The position numbers and the translations under genes are program-made. Positions 5,820 through 13,457 of a stretch of 64,000 bases of DNA are shown here, in pieces. Positions within the stretch are counted from its first letter, which is position 1; the number at the start of each line of letters is the position of its first letter. The notes beneath the pieces are model-generated. The model had not been told where the DNA came from and ran no database searches. It was given only the letters and a program-made list of their open reading frames with translations. Origin of the DNA: Pseudomonadota bacterium (GTDB taxonomy: Bacteria > Pseudomonadota > Gammaproteobacteria > Burkholderiales > Sulfuriferulaceae); contig JAJYYK010000006.1 of NCBI GenBank assembly GCA_021801025.1, positions 1 to 64,000 of the forward strand. The letters run 5' to 3'.

Positions 5820-7673
5820 CTACTCGGATAAACGCACACGGACAGTGCTTAAAATACCTGTTGCATCCAGGCCACATTGGCGCAGCAATTGCGCATGATC
5901 ACCGTGTTCGATGTATTCGTCAGGCAAACCTAATTGGAGCACTTTGCACGGAATGCCTAAATAATGCAAGTATTCACTTACGGCACTGCCAGCACCACCC
6001 ATGACGGAGTTTTCTTCCAGGGTGACAAGTAATTCATGTGTGCGGGCCAATTGCTCGATGAGGGCGTGATCGATGGGCTTTACAAAACGCATGTCGGCCA
6101 CACTGGCATCCAGTTGTTCGCCTGCTTGCAATGCGGGGATGACCAGGCTGCCGAAAGCCAACAATGCAACGCGCCGACCTGTGCGACGCAGTACGCCTTT
6201 ACCCAGGGGAAGGCTCTGCATCATGTTGTCAATGGTTGCGTTGGGTCCTGTGCCGCGTGGATAACGCACGGCGCAAGGGGTATTTAACTTCGTGGCAGTG
6301 TAAAGCATTTGCCGGCACTCATTTTCGTCGGAGGGTGCCATAATCGTCAAATTGGGCACGCAGCGCAGATAACTGAGGTCAAATGATCCTGCATGCGTGG
6401 GGCCGTCGGCACCTACTAATCCAGCGCGGTCAATGGCGAAAACGACGGGGAGATTTTGCAAGGCAATGTCGTGGATCAGTTGGTCGTAAGCGCGTTGCAG
6501 AAAAGTTGAATAAATGGCCACAACGGGTTTGTAACCGGCTGCCGCCAAACCGGCGGCAAAGGTAAGTGCGTGTTGTTCTGCGATACCGACATCAAAATAG
6601 CGGTCTGGATACAGTTCAGAAAAACGTACCAAACCTGATCCTTCGCGCATTGCGGGTGTAATACCGACCAGCTTGGGTTCCAGTGCCGCCATGTCGCACA
6701 GCCAGTCACTGAAAACCTGGGTGTAAGTGGCTGGAACAGTCGTTTTTTCCTTGATGCCGGTTTCGGGTTGGAACGCACTGACGCCGTGATACAGACAAGG
6801 ATTTTCCTCGGCCAGAGGATAACCTTTTCCTTTTTGTGTTACCACATGTAAAAATTGTGGGCCGGGCAAACGACGAATGTTCGTAAGCGTGTCAACCAGC
6901 ACATCCAGATCGTGGCCGTCGATAGGACCAATATAATTGAAGCCAAATTCTTCAAACAATGTGCTGGGTGTGATCATTCCTTTTACGTGCTCTTCAGCGC
7001 GTTTTGCCAAATCCAGCATGGGTGGCATGTGAGCGAGTACTTTCTCGCTGGCACGGCGTGCGGCGGAATAAAAACGACCGGACATCAGCTTGGCCAGGTA
7101 ATTGTTGAGCGCACCCACATTGGGTGAAATCGACATGTCATTGTCGTTGAGGATCACCAAAAGATTCGCATTCATATTTCCCGCATTGTTGAGCGCCTCA
7201 AATGCAATGCCCGCAGTCATGGCGCCATCACCAATGACGGCAATGGCGCGGTTGTCTGAACCGTCCAGTTGTGCTGCCACAGCCATACCTAACGCAGCTG
7301 AAATGGATGTGCTGGAATGCCCGGTTCCAAAGGCATCATATTCGCTTTCACTGCGTCGCGGAAATCCGGCGATTCCCCCCGCTCTACGCAGTTCAGCCAT
7401 GGCTGCGCGTCGTCCGGTGAGGATTTTGTGCGGATAGCTTTGGTGACCGACATCCCAGATGATGCGGTCATCAGGTGTATTGAACACATAGTGCAGCGCA
7501 ATGCTGAGTTCTACTGCGCCGAAATTCGAGGCAAAATGACCGCCTGTGCGAGAAATGCTGTCGAGCATGAATTCGCGTATGGACTGTGCCAGTTCGGGCA
7601 ATTGTTCGCGATGAAGCAGGCGCAGATCCGTCGGGGAGTCAATGGAGGTAAGCAAGGAATGGGTTGGATTCAA
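5820..7673 (-). CDS. dxs: 1-deoxy-D-xylulose-5-phosphate synthase
   Basis: A 617-residue thiamine-diphosphate enzyme that condenses pyruvate and glyceraldehyde 3-phosphate, the first step of the MEP isoprenoid pathway. Visible marks are [16 protein letters not shown] near residue 75, the ThDP motif [18 protein letters not shown] near 150, and the transketolase middle domain around [17 protein letters not shown] near 365-380. The start is a TTG that overlaps the ispA stop (TTGA), and the N-terminus [15 protein letters not shown] fits family starts, so TTG is likely real. It closes the xseB-ispA-dxs operon. Confidence 0.98.
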   Translation of the reverse strand: MNPTHSLLTSIDSPTDLRLLHREQLPELAQSIREFMLDSISRTGGHFASNFGAVELSIALHYVFNTPDDRIIWDVGHQSYPHKILTGRRAAMAELRRAGGIAGFPRRSESEYDAFGTGHSSTSISAALGMAVAAQLDGSDNRAIAVIGDGAMTAGIAFEALNNAGNMNANLLVILNDNDMSISPNVGALNNYLAKLMSGRFYSAARRASEKVLAHMPPMLDLAKRAEEHVKGMITPSTLFEEFGFNYIGPIDGHDLDVLVDTLTNIRRLPGPQFLHVVTQKGKGYPLAEENPCLYHGVSAFQPETGIKEKTTVPATYTQVFSDWLCDMAALEPKLVGITPAMREGSGLVRFSELYPDRYFDVGIAEQHALTFAAGLAAAGYKPVVAIYSTFLQRAYDQLIHDIALQNLPVVFAIDRAGLVGADGPTHAGSFDLSYLRCVPNLTIMAPSDENECRQMLYTATKLNTPCAVRYPRGTGPNATIDNMMQSLPLGKGVLRRTGRRVALLAFGSLVIPALQAGEQLDASVADMRFVKPIDHALIEQLARTHELLVTLEENSVMGGAGSAVSEYLHYLGIPCKVLQLGLPDEYIEHGDHAQLLRQCGLDATGILSTVRVRLSE

Positions 7674-8572
7674 GAGGTTCTCTGCAAAATAAGTGCGGCG
7701 AGATCAAGCAAGCGCTGGTTGTGGGGCAGGTGCTTAATGGCAGCAGTGGCTTGTTGATGTAAGGAGTGTGCAAATTGGCGCGCGGCATCACAACCCATGA
7801 GGCTGACATAGGTGGATTTAAGCTGATGGGCGTCTTTGCCAGCGGTTTTGCCCAATTGTTCGCTGGATGCCGTGGCGTCCAAAATATCATCGACCACCTG
7901 GAAAGCCAGTCCAACGGCGCGCGCATACTGCTTGAGTGCGGCCAGATGCGCGGCTTCCAGTGGGCCGCCACACATCGCCCCCAGGCAAATTGCAGCGTCA
8001 ATCAAGGCCCCCGTTTTGTGCTGGTGCATCAATTCAAGCTCCGCCAGGCTAATGTGTTGTCCTGTGTTGGCCAAGTCGATAGCTTGTCCACCCGCCATGC
8101 CGTGAGAGCCGCTAGCCGTTGCCAGCAGTCGTATCATTTCTACTTGTGGTAACCGGGTGTGCGGGGATGTTTGGGCCAAGTCAGGGTGTGCCAGAAGTTC
8201 AAAAGCCAGGCTTTGTAAGCTGTCTCCGACTAAAAGTGCTGTGGCTTCGTCAAAAGCGACATGACAGGTCGGCTTGCCGCGACGCAGTACATCATCGTCC
8301 ATGCAGGGCAGATCATCATGTACCAGTGAATAGGCGTGAACAAGTTCTACCGCGCAAGCAACGATGGTCACGTGTTCGGGGCATGCTTGATGGGTTTCAC
8401 CTGCAGCAAACGCCAGTAAGGGACGAATGCGTTTGCCACCACCCAATGCCACATAACGCATGGCGGTATGTAATCTGTCCGTAGCATCATTCGAAATCGG
8501 TAAAAAACGCTCTAAAGCTTGTTCGACACGGGAAAGCCGGTGATGGGACCAATTGGTAAACTCAGTCGTCAC
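7670..8572 (-). CDS. ispA: Farnesyl diphosphate synthase (polyprenyl synthetase)
   Basis: A 300-residue all-alpha prenyltransferase that builds geranyl and farnesyl diphosphate from IPP and DMAPP. The first Asp-rich motif is [18 protein letters not shown] near residue 90-105 (short spacing typical of bacterial FPP synthases) and the second is VVDDILD near 225. GKRIRPLL near 47 binds the substrate diphosphate. The GTG start overlaps xseB by 11 bases and the stop overlaps dxs by 4, showing translational coupling in an isoprenoid operon. Confidence 0.97.
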   Translation of the reverse strand: MTTEFTNWSHHRLSRVEQALERFLPISNDATDRLHTAMRYVALGGGKRIRPLLAFAAGETHQACPEHVTIVACAVELVHAYSLVHDDLPCMDDDVLRRGKPTCHVAFDEATALLVGDSLQSLAFELLAHPDLAQTSPHTRLPQVEMIRLLATASGSHGMAGGQAIDLANTGQHISLAELELMHQHKTGALIDAAICLGAMCGGPLEAAHLAALKQYARAVGLAFQVVDDILDATASSEQLGKTAGKDAHQLKSTYVSLMGCDAARQFAHSLHQQATAAIKHLPHNQRLLDLAALILQRTS

Positions 8573-8807
8573 GCTGCACGCTCACCGGGATATAGGGTTT
8601 GAGTAAAGTATTTTCCAAAATTTCTACTTGTTGACGTGCGCTATCCAAAGTGTTTTGACAAAATTTAAGTAGTTCAGCCCCGTTTTGATATGCCAGCAAT
8701 GACTGTTCAAGGGTAAGTTGGCCGGATTCCATTTCACCAACCAGCCGCTCCAATTCACGCATAGCGGATTCAAAACTGGCGGGGGAGGTGTTTGCCAGAT
8801 GAGTCAT
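8562..8807 (-). CDS. xseB: Exodeoxyribonuclease VII small subunit
   Basis: An 81-residue helical protein with the XseB core SFESAMRELERLVGEMESGQ (about residues 10-29) and LEQSLLAYQNGAELLKFC. Several copies bind XseA to form ExoVII, which degrades single-stranded DNA. I prefer the ATG at 8807; an in-frame TTG at 8825 is possible but would start almost at the predicted transcription start. Its place ahead of ispA-dxs is the common proteobacterial arrangement. xseA is not in the window. Confidence 0.93.
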   Translation of the reverse strand: MTHLANTSPASFESAMRELERLVGEMESGQLTLEQSLLAYQNGAELLKFCQNTLDSARQQVEILENTLLKPYIPVSVQRDD

Positions 8808-8837
8808 AATGAGTTGTACAGGCAATGGAAACTCTAA

Positions 8838-8867
8838 ATTTTACCGAATAATTGCATCGAACGCCAA
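8838..8867 (-). promoter_or_regulatory. Probable promoter of xseB-ispA-dxs
   Basis: Leftward TTGGCG (8867-8862), 18 bases, TAAAAT (8843-8838). The -35 box is one arm of the palindrome CGCCAA-TT-TTGGCG at 8862-8875, which might be an operator. Transcription would start near 8831, giving a short leader to the ATG at 8807. Confidence 0.45.
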
Positions 8868-9118
8868 TTTTGGCGATAATCTGCGATTGGGCGGGTGAGC
8901 AAATTCTGGATTGAGCTTGCCTTGTGTGAATGATGACGAGATTTTCATACCAGAGCCAGTGGGTATGGTTCAGAGTAATCAACGGGCTAAATGTTGAAAT
9001 GCAGATGTGGTGACAATCATTTGAGTGATGTTTTTTAGCGAAATATTTGTCATTAATTTGTTATAAAAAATTTTAATTACTACGGGTTTGCCACTTCATT
9101 GGGTCTGTGCTCTCAATT

Positions 9119-10228
9119 ATGTCTGATTTTCTTGTCACATCGCAGTTAACCTGCGCTTCCCCACATTTACCAATTTCCTGGTATTTTGATCCTGAAATTT
9201 ATGCTTTGGAGCTTGAGTATATTTTTAATCAGGGTCCTGCCTATGTGGGGCATGAATTGATGGTGCCCAACGTGGGTGATTATCAGGTATTGGAAACCAC
9301 TTCGCACGCCTCAATGCTGGTGCGCCACGAGCAGGGTATTTCCCTGTTGTCTAATATTTGCCGTCATCGCCAGGCCACCATGTATGAAGGGCGCGGCCAC
9401 ACCAAACAATTGGTCTGCCCCTTGCATCGCTGGACTTATGACATGCAAGGGAAATTATTGGGTGCACCCCATTTTCCGGAAAATCCATGTTTGAATTTGC
9501 CAGAGCAAGGGCCGCTGACGCAGTGGAAGGGGTTGCTGTTTTCCGGGCAACGCGATGTGGCCGGTGATTTGGCCCGTCTTGGCGTGAGTGATGACCTGAA
9601 TTTCAATGGTTACATGCTCGATCGCGTGATGATCGAGGAGTATGCGTTTAACTGGAAAACCTTTATTGAGGTGTACCTGGAAGATTATCATGTTGAACCT
9701 TTTCATCCGGGATTAGGTAATTTTGTCACCTGTGATGATTTAAAATGGGAATATGGCGACTGGTACAGTGTGCAGTCCGTCGGTGTGGCGCGAGGTTTGC
9801 GTCGGGCCGGCAGTGCTGTGTATGCCAAATGGCAAGAGCGTGTGTTGCAATACCGCAATGGCGTGCCGCCTGAACGAGGGGCTATTTGGTTAACCTATTA
9901 TCCCAATATTATGGTTGAATGGTACCCTCATGTATTGGTAGTCAGCACAATTGTCCCAACGGGCATTGAATCGTGCCGTAATGTAGTGGAATTTTACTAT
10001 CCCGAAGACATTGTGCTGTTTGAGCGTGAATTTATCGAAGCCGAACAAGCCGCATATGCTGAAACGGCTGTCGAAGACGATGAAATTTGTCGCCGTATGC
10101 ATGAAGGCCGCAAATTGTTGTATCAACAAGGTCGTGATGAGCGAGGGCCATATCAGTCTCCCATGGAAGATGGAATGGTTCATTTTCATGAGTTTATGCG
10201 AAAAAAACTGTTGCCGCATTTGGCTTGA
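9119..10228 (+). CDS. Rieske [2Fe-2S] ring-hydroxylating oxygenase, alpha-subunit type
   Basis: A 369-residue oxygenase. The N-terminal Rieske domain binds a [2Fe-2S] cluster through Cys81-x-His83 (ICRHR) and Cys100-x2-His103 (CPLH). The C-terminal catalytic domain shows EVYLEDYHVEPFHPG near residue 185-200, with the two His of the mononuclear iron site. It resembles alpha subunits of aromatic-ring dioxygenases and related demethylases; the substrate cannot be told. No beta subunit, ferredoxin or reductase gene is adjacent. The ATG at 9119 is chosen; a GTG at 9107 is an alternative, and neither has a strong ribosome binding site. Confidence 0.88.
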   Translation: MSDFLVTSQLTCASPHLPISWYFDPEIYALELEYIFNQGPAYVGHELMVPNVGDYQVLETTSHASMLVRHEQGISLLSNICRHRQATMYEGRGHTKQLVCPLHRWTYDMQGKLLGAPHFPENPCLNLPEQGPLTQWKGLLFSGQRDVAGDLARLGVSDDLNFNGYMLDRVMIEEYAFNWKTFIEVYLEDYHVEPFHPGLGNFVTCDDLKWEYGDWYSVQSVGVARGLRRAGSAVYAKWQERVLQYRNGVPPERGAIWLTYYPNIMVEWYPHVLVVSTIVPTGIESCRNVVEFYYPEDIVLFEREFIEAEQAAYAETAVEDDEICRRMHEGRKLLYQQGRDERGPYQSPMEDGMVHFHEFMRKKLLPHLA

Positions 10229-10281
10229 ATCCAAATAATCCATTAGACGGAAGAGAGTCATTGGAAAAATCAGGATGTGAG

Positions 10282-11004
10282 ATGATGACCGACAATGCTG
10301 TTTTAAAAAACAATTCCATCATTCATTTTTCTGCGCTGAGACTTCGTGCTGGGACTTGGCTTAAACTGAGCCATTTTTTGGGGGAGGAGCCTGCCTATGA
10401 TGTGGAGTTTGTTGCGGCAATTCATGGTAAAAGTATTTTTGTGTCGCAGCCGGATGCACCATCAGGCGGTATTCGGGTCGGTGATCAATATGCGATATAC
10501 GGGTTCAATGGAACGAGTGAATTTACCTTTGCTGCTGAGATACTGCAATTGCAAGACGGGCCATTTTTTTATGCGCAATTAACTTATCCTGATGCGGTTG
10601 AGGTACGTGTAGTGCGTGATGCGTTGCGCGTGAACGTGTCTATTCCTGTGCTCGTCATGCCTGATGGTTCGTCCAGTCATGTTTCAGGCGCAATCAAAGA
10701 TTTAAGTGTAAAAGGAGCCATGGTTGAGTCTGCGATACCTGCAGGTCGCGTTGGTGACAAGGTCAGCCTCGTATTTTCGACTGAAATCGACGCGAGAGGG
10801 AAAGTCGATTTGGATATCCCCGCCAGGATCATTTATGTGCGTAAGCTCGATGGAGAGTGTGTTTTCAGAAGTGGACTTGAATTTGGTCATATTGCGCGGA
10901 GTGATGAACTGATTTTGTATTACTTGCTGTTCACGCATTACGCCAAAATAACTAACGAAGTTGGTGCGGCGATTATGCAACTCAAGAAAAACGCTACGCC
11001 TTAA
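10282..11004 (+). CDS. PilZ-domain protein, YcgR-like c-di-GMP receptor
   Basis: A 240-residue two-domain protein: an N-terminal YcgR-type beta domain (to about residue 105) and a C-terminal PilZ domain. The c-di-GMP motif is visible as RDALR (RxxxR) followed by KDLSVKGAMV (D/N-x-S-x-x-G). Such proteins slow flagellar motors or adjust secretion when c-di-GMP rises. The ATG at 10282 has AGGA 6 bases upstream; an upstream in-frame TTG at 10225 is less likely. It follows the Rieske gene on the same strand by 53 bases, but a functional link is not evident. No flagellar gene is in the window. Confidence 0.85.
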   Translation: MMTDNAVLKNNSIIHFSALRLRAGTWLKLSHFLGEEPAYDVEFVAAIHGKSIFVSQPDAPSGGIRVGDQYAIYGFNGTSEFTFAAEILQLQDGPFFYAQLTYPDAVEVRVVRDALRVNVSIPVLVMPDGSSSHVSGAIKDLSVKGAMVESAIPAGRVGDKVSLVFSTEIDARGKVDLDIPARIIYVRKLDGECVFRSGLEFGHIARSDELILYYLLFTHYAKITNEVGAAIMQLKKNATP

Positions 11005-11160
11005 CCCATCACATTCGAAGGCCAAAATAAGGCTTGCCTTGCAAGCGCAGCAAACTACTCATCGCCTTGAGATGCTGCTGTTGTCACGAACGATGATTAT
11101 TGTTTGTATACCGTGATGATCATTTGAAAATTTGGCACCTCAAACAAGCAGGTTTTCAAA

Positions 11161-11191
11161 CAAAAACGGCTCAGAACTTAATCTGAGCCGT
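11161..11191 (-). terminator. Terminator after tRNA-Val
   Basis: ACGGCTCAGA (11166-11175) and TCTGAGCCGT (11182-11191) form a perfect 10-bp stem with a 6-base loop. Leftward it is followed by a run of five T. It lies about 10 bases past the tRNA-Val 3' end. Confidence 0.88.
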
Positions 11192-11200
11192 TGTTTTATC

Positions 11201-11275
11201 TGGTGGGCGATACGGGGTTCGAACCTGTGACCCCTGCCGTGTGAAGGCAGTGCTCTACCGCTGAGCTAACCGCCC
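11201..11275 (-). tRNA. tRNA-Val (anticodon CAC)
   Basis: On the minus strand a 75-base cloverleaf starts GGGCGGTTAGCTCAG and ends ATCGCCC-A-CCA. The anticodon arm CTGCC-TTCACAC-GGCAG gives anticodon CAC, which reads GUG. CCA is encoded. Confidence 0.95.
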
Positions 11276-11289
11276 AAATGAAGGCCGCC

Positions 11290-11319
11290 ATTAAACCATG
11301 TCTGGTAAGGATTCGTCAA
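11290..11319 (-). promoter_or_regulatory. Promoter of tRNA-Val
   Basis: Leftward TTGACG (11319-11314), 18 bases, TTTAAT (11295-11290). The -35 box contains the TGA stop codon of the upstream phosphorylase gene. Confidence 0.65.
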
Positions 11320-12074
11320 GGTGTATTCGATGCGCCGTGTAGCGCGACAAGTTGTTCTAATACCAGGCGCACGCGTGTCATGGCGGGAGTAAGCGCGTCT
11401 TTGATTTCGTTGGCCTGGATGGCGGTCTTACTGCTTCCGCGCCCGGCGGCATAGTTGGACACTACGCCGATAGCGGCGTAACACAGCTCCAATTCGCGGG
11501 CGAGGCATGCTTCCGGCATACCGGTCATGCCGACCATGTCGGCACCATCGCGCTCCAGGCGGTTGATCTCGGCGGCGGTTTCCAGGCGCGGTCCTTGCAC
11601 GCAGGCGTACACGCCATGGTCAATGCAAGGTTCATGGATAGAGGCAGCGGCCTTCATGATGTTGAGTCGTAATTGCGAACAATAGGGCTCTGTAAAATCA
11701 ATGTGCTCAACTGATTGCCCGTCATCATTAAAAAAAGTGGTGGCGCGACCATGGGTGTAGTCGATGATTTGGTCAGGAACGACCAATGTGCCGGGTACCA
11801 GGTCAGGGTGAATGCCCCCAACGCTGGCGACCGAGGCGATGTGGGTCACGCCATGTTGTTTGAGTGCCCAAATGTTGGCCTGGTAGTTGACTTTGTGCGG
11901 TGGAATGGTTTGCCCGTACCCATGCCGGGCAAGAAAGATAATGCCGTGTCCGTTGATTTCGCCAAAGGTCAGTGCACCGGAAGGCTCACCGTAGGGTGTG
12001 CGAGCGACCTGCCGGTGGGTGATGGTCAGGTTGGCGAGTTGAGTGAGTCCGGTTCCGCCGATGATGGCCAGCAT
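11316..12074 (-). CDS. S-methyl-5'-thioinosine phosphorylase (MTAP/PNP family)
   Basis: A 252-residue member of the MTAP/PNP-2 family, starting MLAIIGGTGL with the phosphate-binding GGTG. The purine-site segment is VSNYAAG; family members with Asn here prefer 6-oxopurines, whereas Asp is typical of adenine-type MTAP. This points to methylthioinosine rather than methylthioadenosine as substrate, giving hypoxanthine and methylthioribose 1-phosphate. MVGMTGMPEACLARELEL is close to the Pseudomonas enzyme type. The next gene on the same strand upstream is a hypoxanthine phosphoribosyltransferase, which fits a salvage pair. Confidence 0.87.
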   Translation of the reverse strand: MLAIIGGTGLTQLANLTITHRQVARTPYGEPSGALTFGEINGHGIIFLARHGYGQTIPPHKVNYQANIWALKQHGVTHIASVASVGGIHPDLVPGTLVVPDQIIDYTHGRATTFFNDDGQSVEHIDFTEPYCSQLRLNIMKAAASIHEPCIDHGVYACVQGPRLETAAEINRLERDGADMVGMTGMPEACLARELELCYAAIGVVSNYAAGRGSSKTAIQANEIKDALTPAMTRVRLVLEQLVALHGASNTP

Positions 12075-12089
12075 ATTGAATCCTTTTGA

Positions 12090-12653
12090 TTAATGATCGG
12101 GTTGCGTATTGTCTTGGGGGATGGCATAAATGGCTGGCAGGTTGCGCCATACGCCATTGATGTCCATGCCGCAGCCAAAGACAAAACGATTAGGCAGCGT
12201 TAAGCCCACGTATTCAGCTTGAATGGGTTTTGTCGTGTTGGTAAGTTTTTCCGTCAGGACAGCGCAGGCTACCGTTACTGCGCCCATTTTGAATAATTCC
12301 TGTTTAATGGCGTTCAGGGTGTGGCCTTCATCGAGTATGTCATCGAGCAAGAGCACTTGCTGGCCTGATATGGAGACGCTGGGCATGGACAACCATTCGA
12401 GTTGACCACCTTGGGTGTTCATGCGGTAACGACTGACATGGATGTGATCGCATTGTAAAGGGAAGTTGAGCTGGGGTAATAATTGTCCGGCAAACATCAT
12501 GCCACCGTTCATGACCGTCAGCATCAATGGAAAACGATGCTGGTAATCGGCAGTGATACGTATGGCGAGTTGATGGATGGCCTTATTCACGGTTTCTGCA
12601 TCGCAGATCAAATCTGCCGTGTCGAGGATTTTCTGTGCGTGTTCAGGGTTCAT
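12090..12653 (-). CDS. hpt: Hypoxanthine-guanine phosphoribosyltransferase
   Basis: A 187-residue type I phosphoribosyltransferase with the PRPP loop VLLLDDILDEGHTL near residue 100-113. It makes IMP or GMP from hypoxanthine or guanine and PRPP. MNGGMMFAGQLL near 49 is the usual PPi-loop region. I chose the ATG at 12653 (MNPEHAQKILD); an upstream TTG at 12686 would add 11 residues. It is 15 bases upstream of the methylthioinosine phosphorylase gene and likely shares its mRNA, so hypoxanthine released there can be recycled directly. Confidence 0.9.
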   Translation of the reverse strand: MNPEHAQKILDTADLICDAETVNKAIHQLAIRITADYQHRFPLMLTVMNGGMMFAGQLLPQLNFPLQCDHIHVSRYRMNTQGGQLEWLSMPSVSISGQQVLLLDDILDEGHTLNAIKQELFKMGAVTVACAVLTEKLTNTTKPIQAEYVGLTLPNRFVFGCGMDINGVWRNLPAIYAIPQDNTQPDH

Positions 12654-12723
12654 CGTGCGTGTAAGATGTGTTGAGATGGGGGGCAAGTGCGGCGTTTGTT
12701 AACGCCATTACTTTTTTATTTCA

Positions 12724-13455
12724 TCAACTGCGTTGTCTTCTTGTCTCATATAAACAAATACCGGCGGTAACGGATACATTCATGCTCGCCACGGTTCCGA
12801 ACATGGGAATTTTGACCAGTTCGTCACAATGCTCACGGGTGAGTCGTCGCATGCCGTCGCCTTCTGCACCGAGCACCCATGCGACGGATCCCCGCGCATC
12901 GACCGTGGTGATTTCTTTTTCCGCTTCGCTGTCGGCGCCAATGATGCGCACATGATAGTCCTGAATCTCGCGCAAAGTGCGTGCAAGGTTGACCACCGTC
13001 AGATAGGGCACGGTTTCGGCTGCGCCACAGGCTACCTTGATGACAGTGGGTGTGAGACCTACCGCACGGTCCCTGGGCGCAATGATGGCATTGGCACCCA
13101 TAGCATCTGCGACACGGAGGCAGGCACCCAGATTATGGGGGTCTTGCACACCGTCCAGCACCAGCAACAGCAGTTCTTCGCCTGCGCCTTCCAGCACATC
13201 GTCAATATGGCGCGGCGCGGCGAGTATGGCCACTTTGGCTGCGACCCCCTGATGACGGGCACCACCTGCCATGCCGTCCAGACGGCGTGCATCAATCGGA
13301 ATGACGCGTACATTCTGTTGCTTTGCCGTTTCGAGTAAATCCCGCATACGAGGGTCTTGCCGTGTTGCATCGACATAAACTTCTTCTATACTTGATGCAT
13401 GATTACGTAAACGCGATGTAATGGCGTGGAAACCGTAAATTAAAATACCTGCCAT
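12724..13455 (-). CDS. rlmB: 23S rRNA (guanosine-2251-2'-O)-methyltransferase
   Basis: A 243-residue SPOUT (TrmH-family) enzyme that methylates G2251 of 23S rRNA at the ribose. The N-terminal substrate domain (1-75) starts MAGILIYGFHAITSRL. The knotted SAM-binding domain shows LDGVQDPHNLGACLRVADAMG near 100-120 and VLGAEGDGMRRL with SMNVSVTAGICLYE near 195-238. It follows rnr by 2 bases and is cotranscribed with it, the same order as in many proteobacteria. Confidence 0.96.
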   Translation of the reverse strand: MAGILIYGFHAITSRLRNHASSIEEVYVDATRQDPRMRDLLETAKQQNVRVIPIDARRLDGMAGGARHQGVAAKVAILAAPRHIDDVLEGAGEELLLLVLDGVQDPHNLGACLRVADAMGANAIIAPRDRAVGLTPTVIKVACGAAETVPYLTVVNLARTLREIQDYHVRIIGADSEAEKEITTVDARGSVAWVLGAEGDGMRRLTREHCDELVKIPMFGTVASMNVSVTAGICLYETRRQRS

Positions 13456-13457
13456 CT

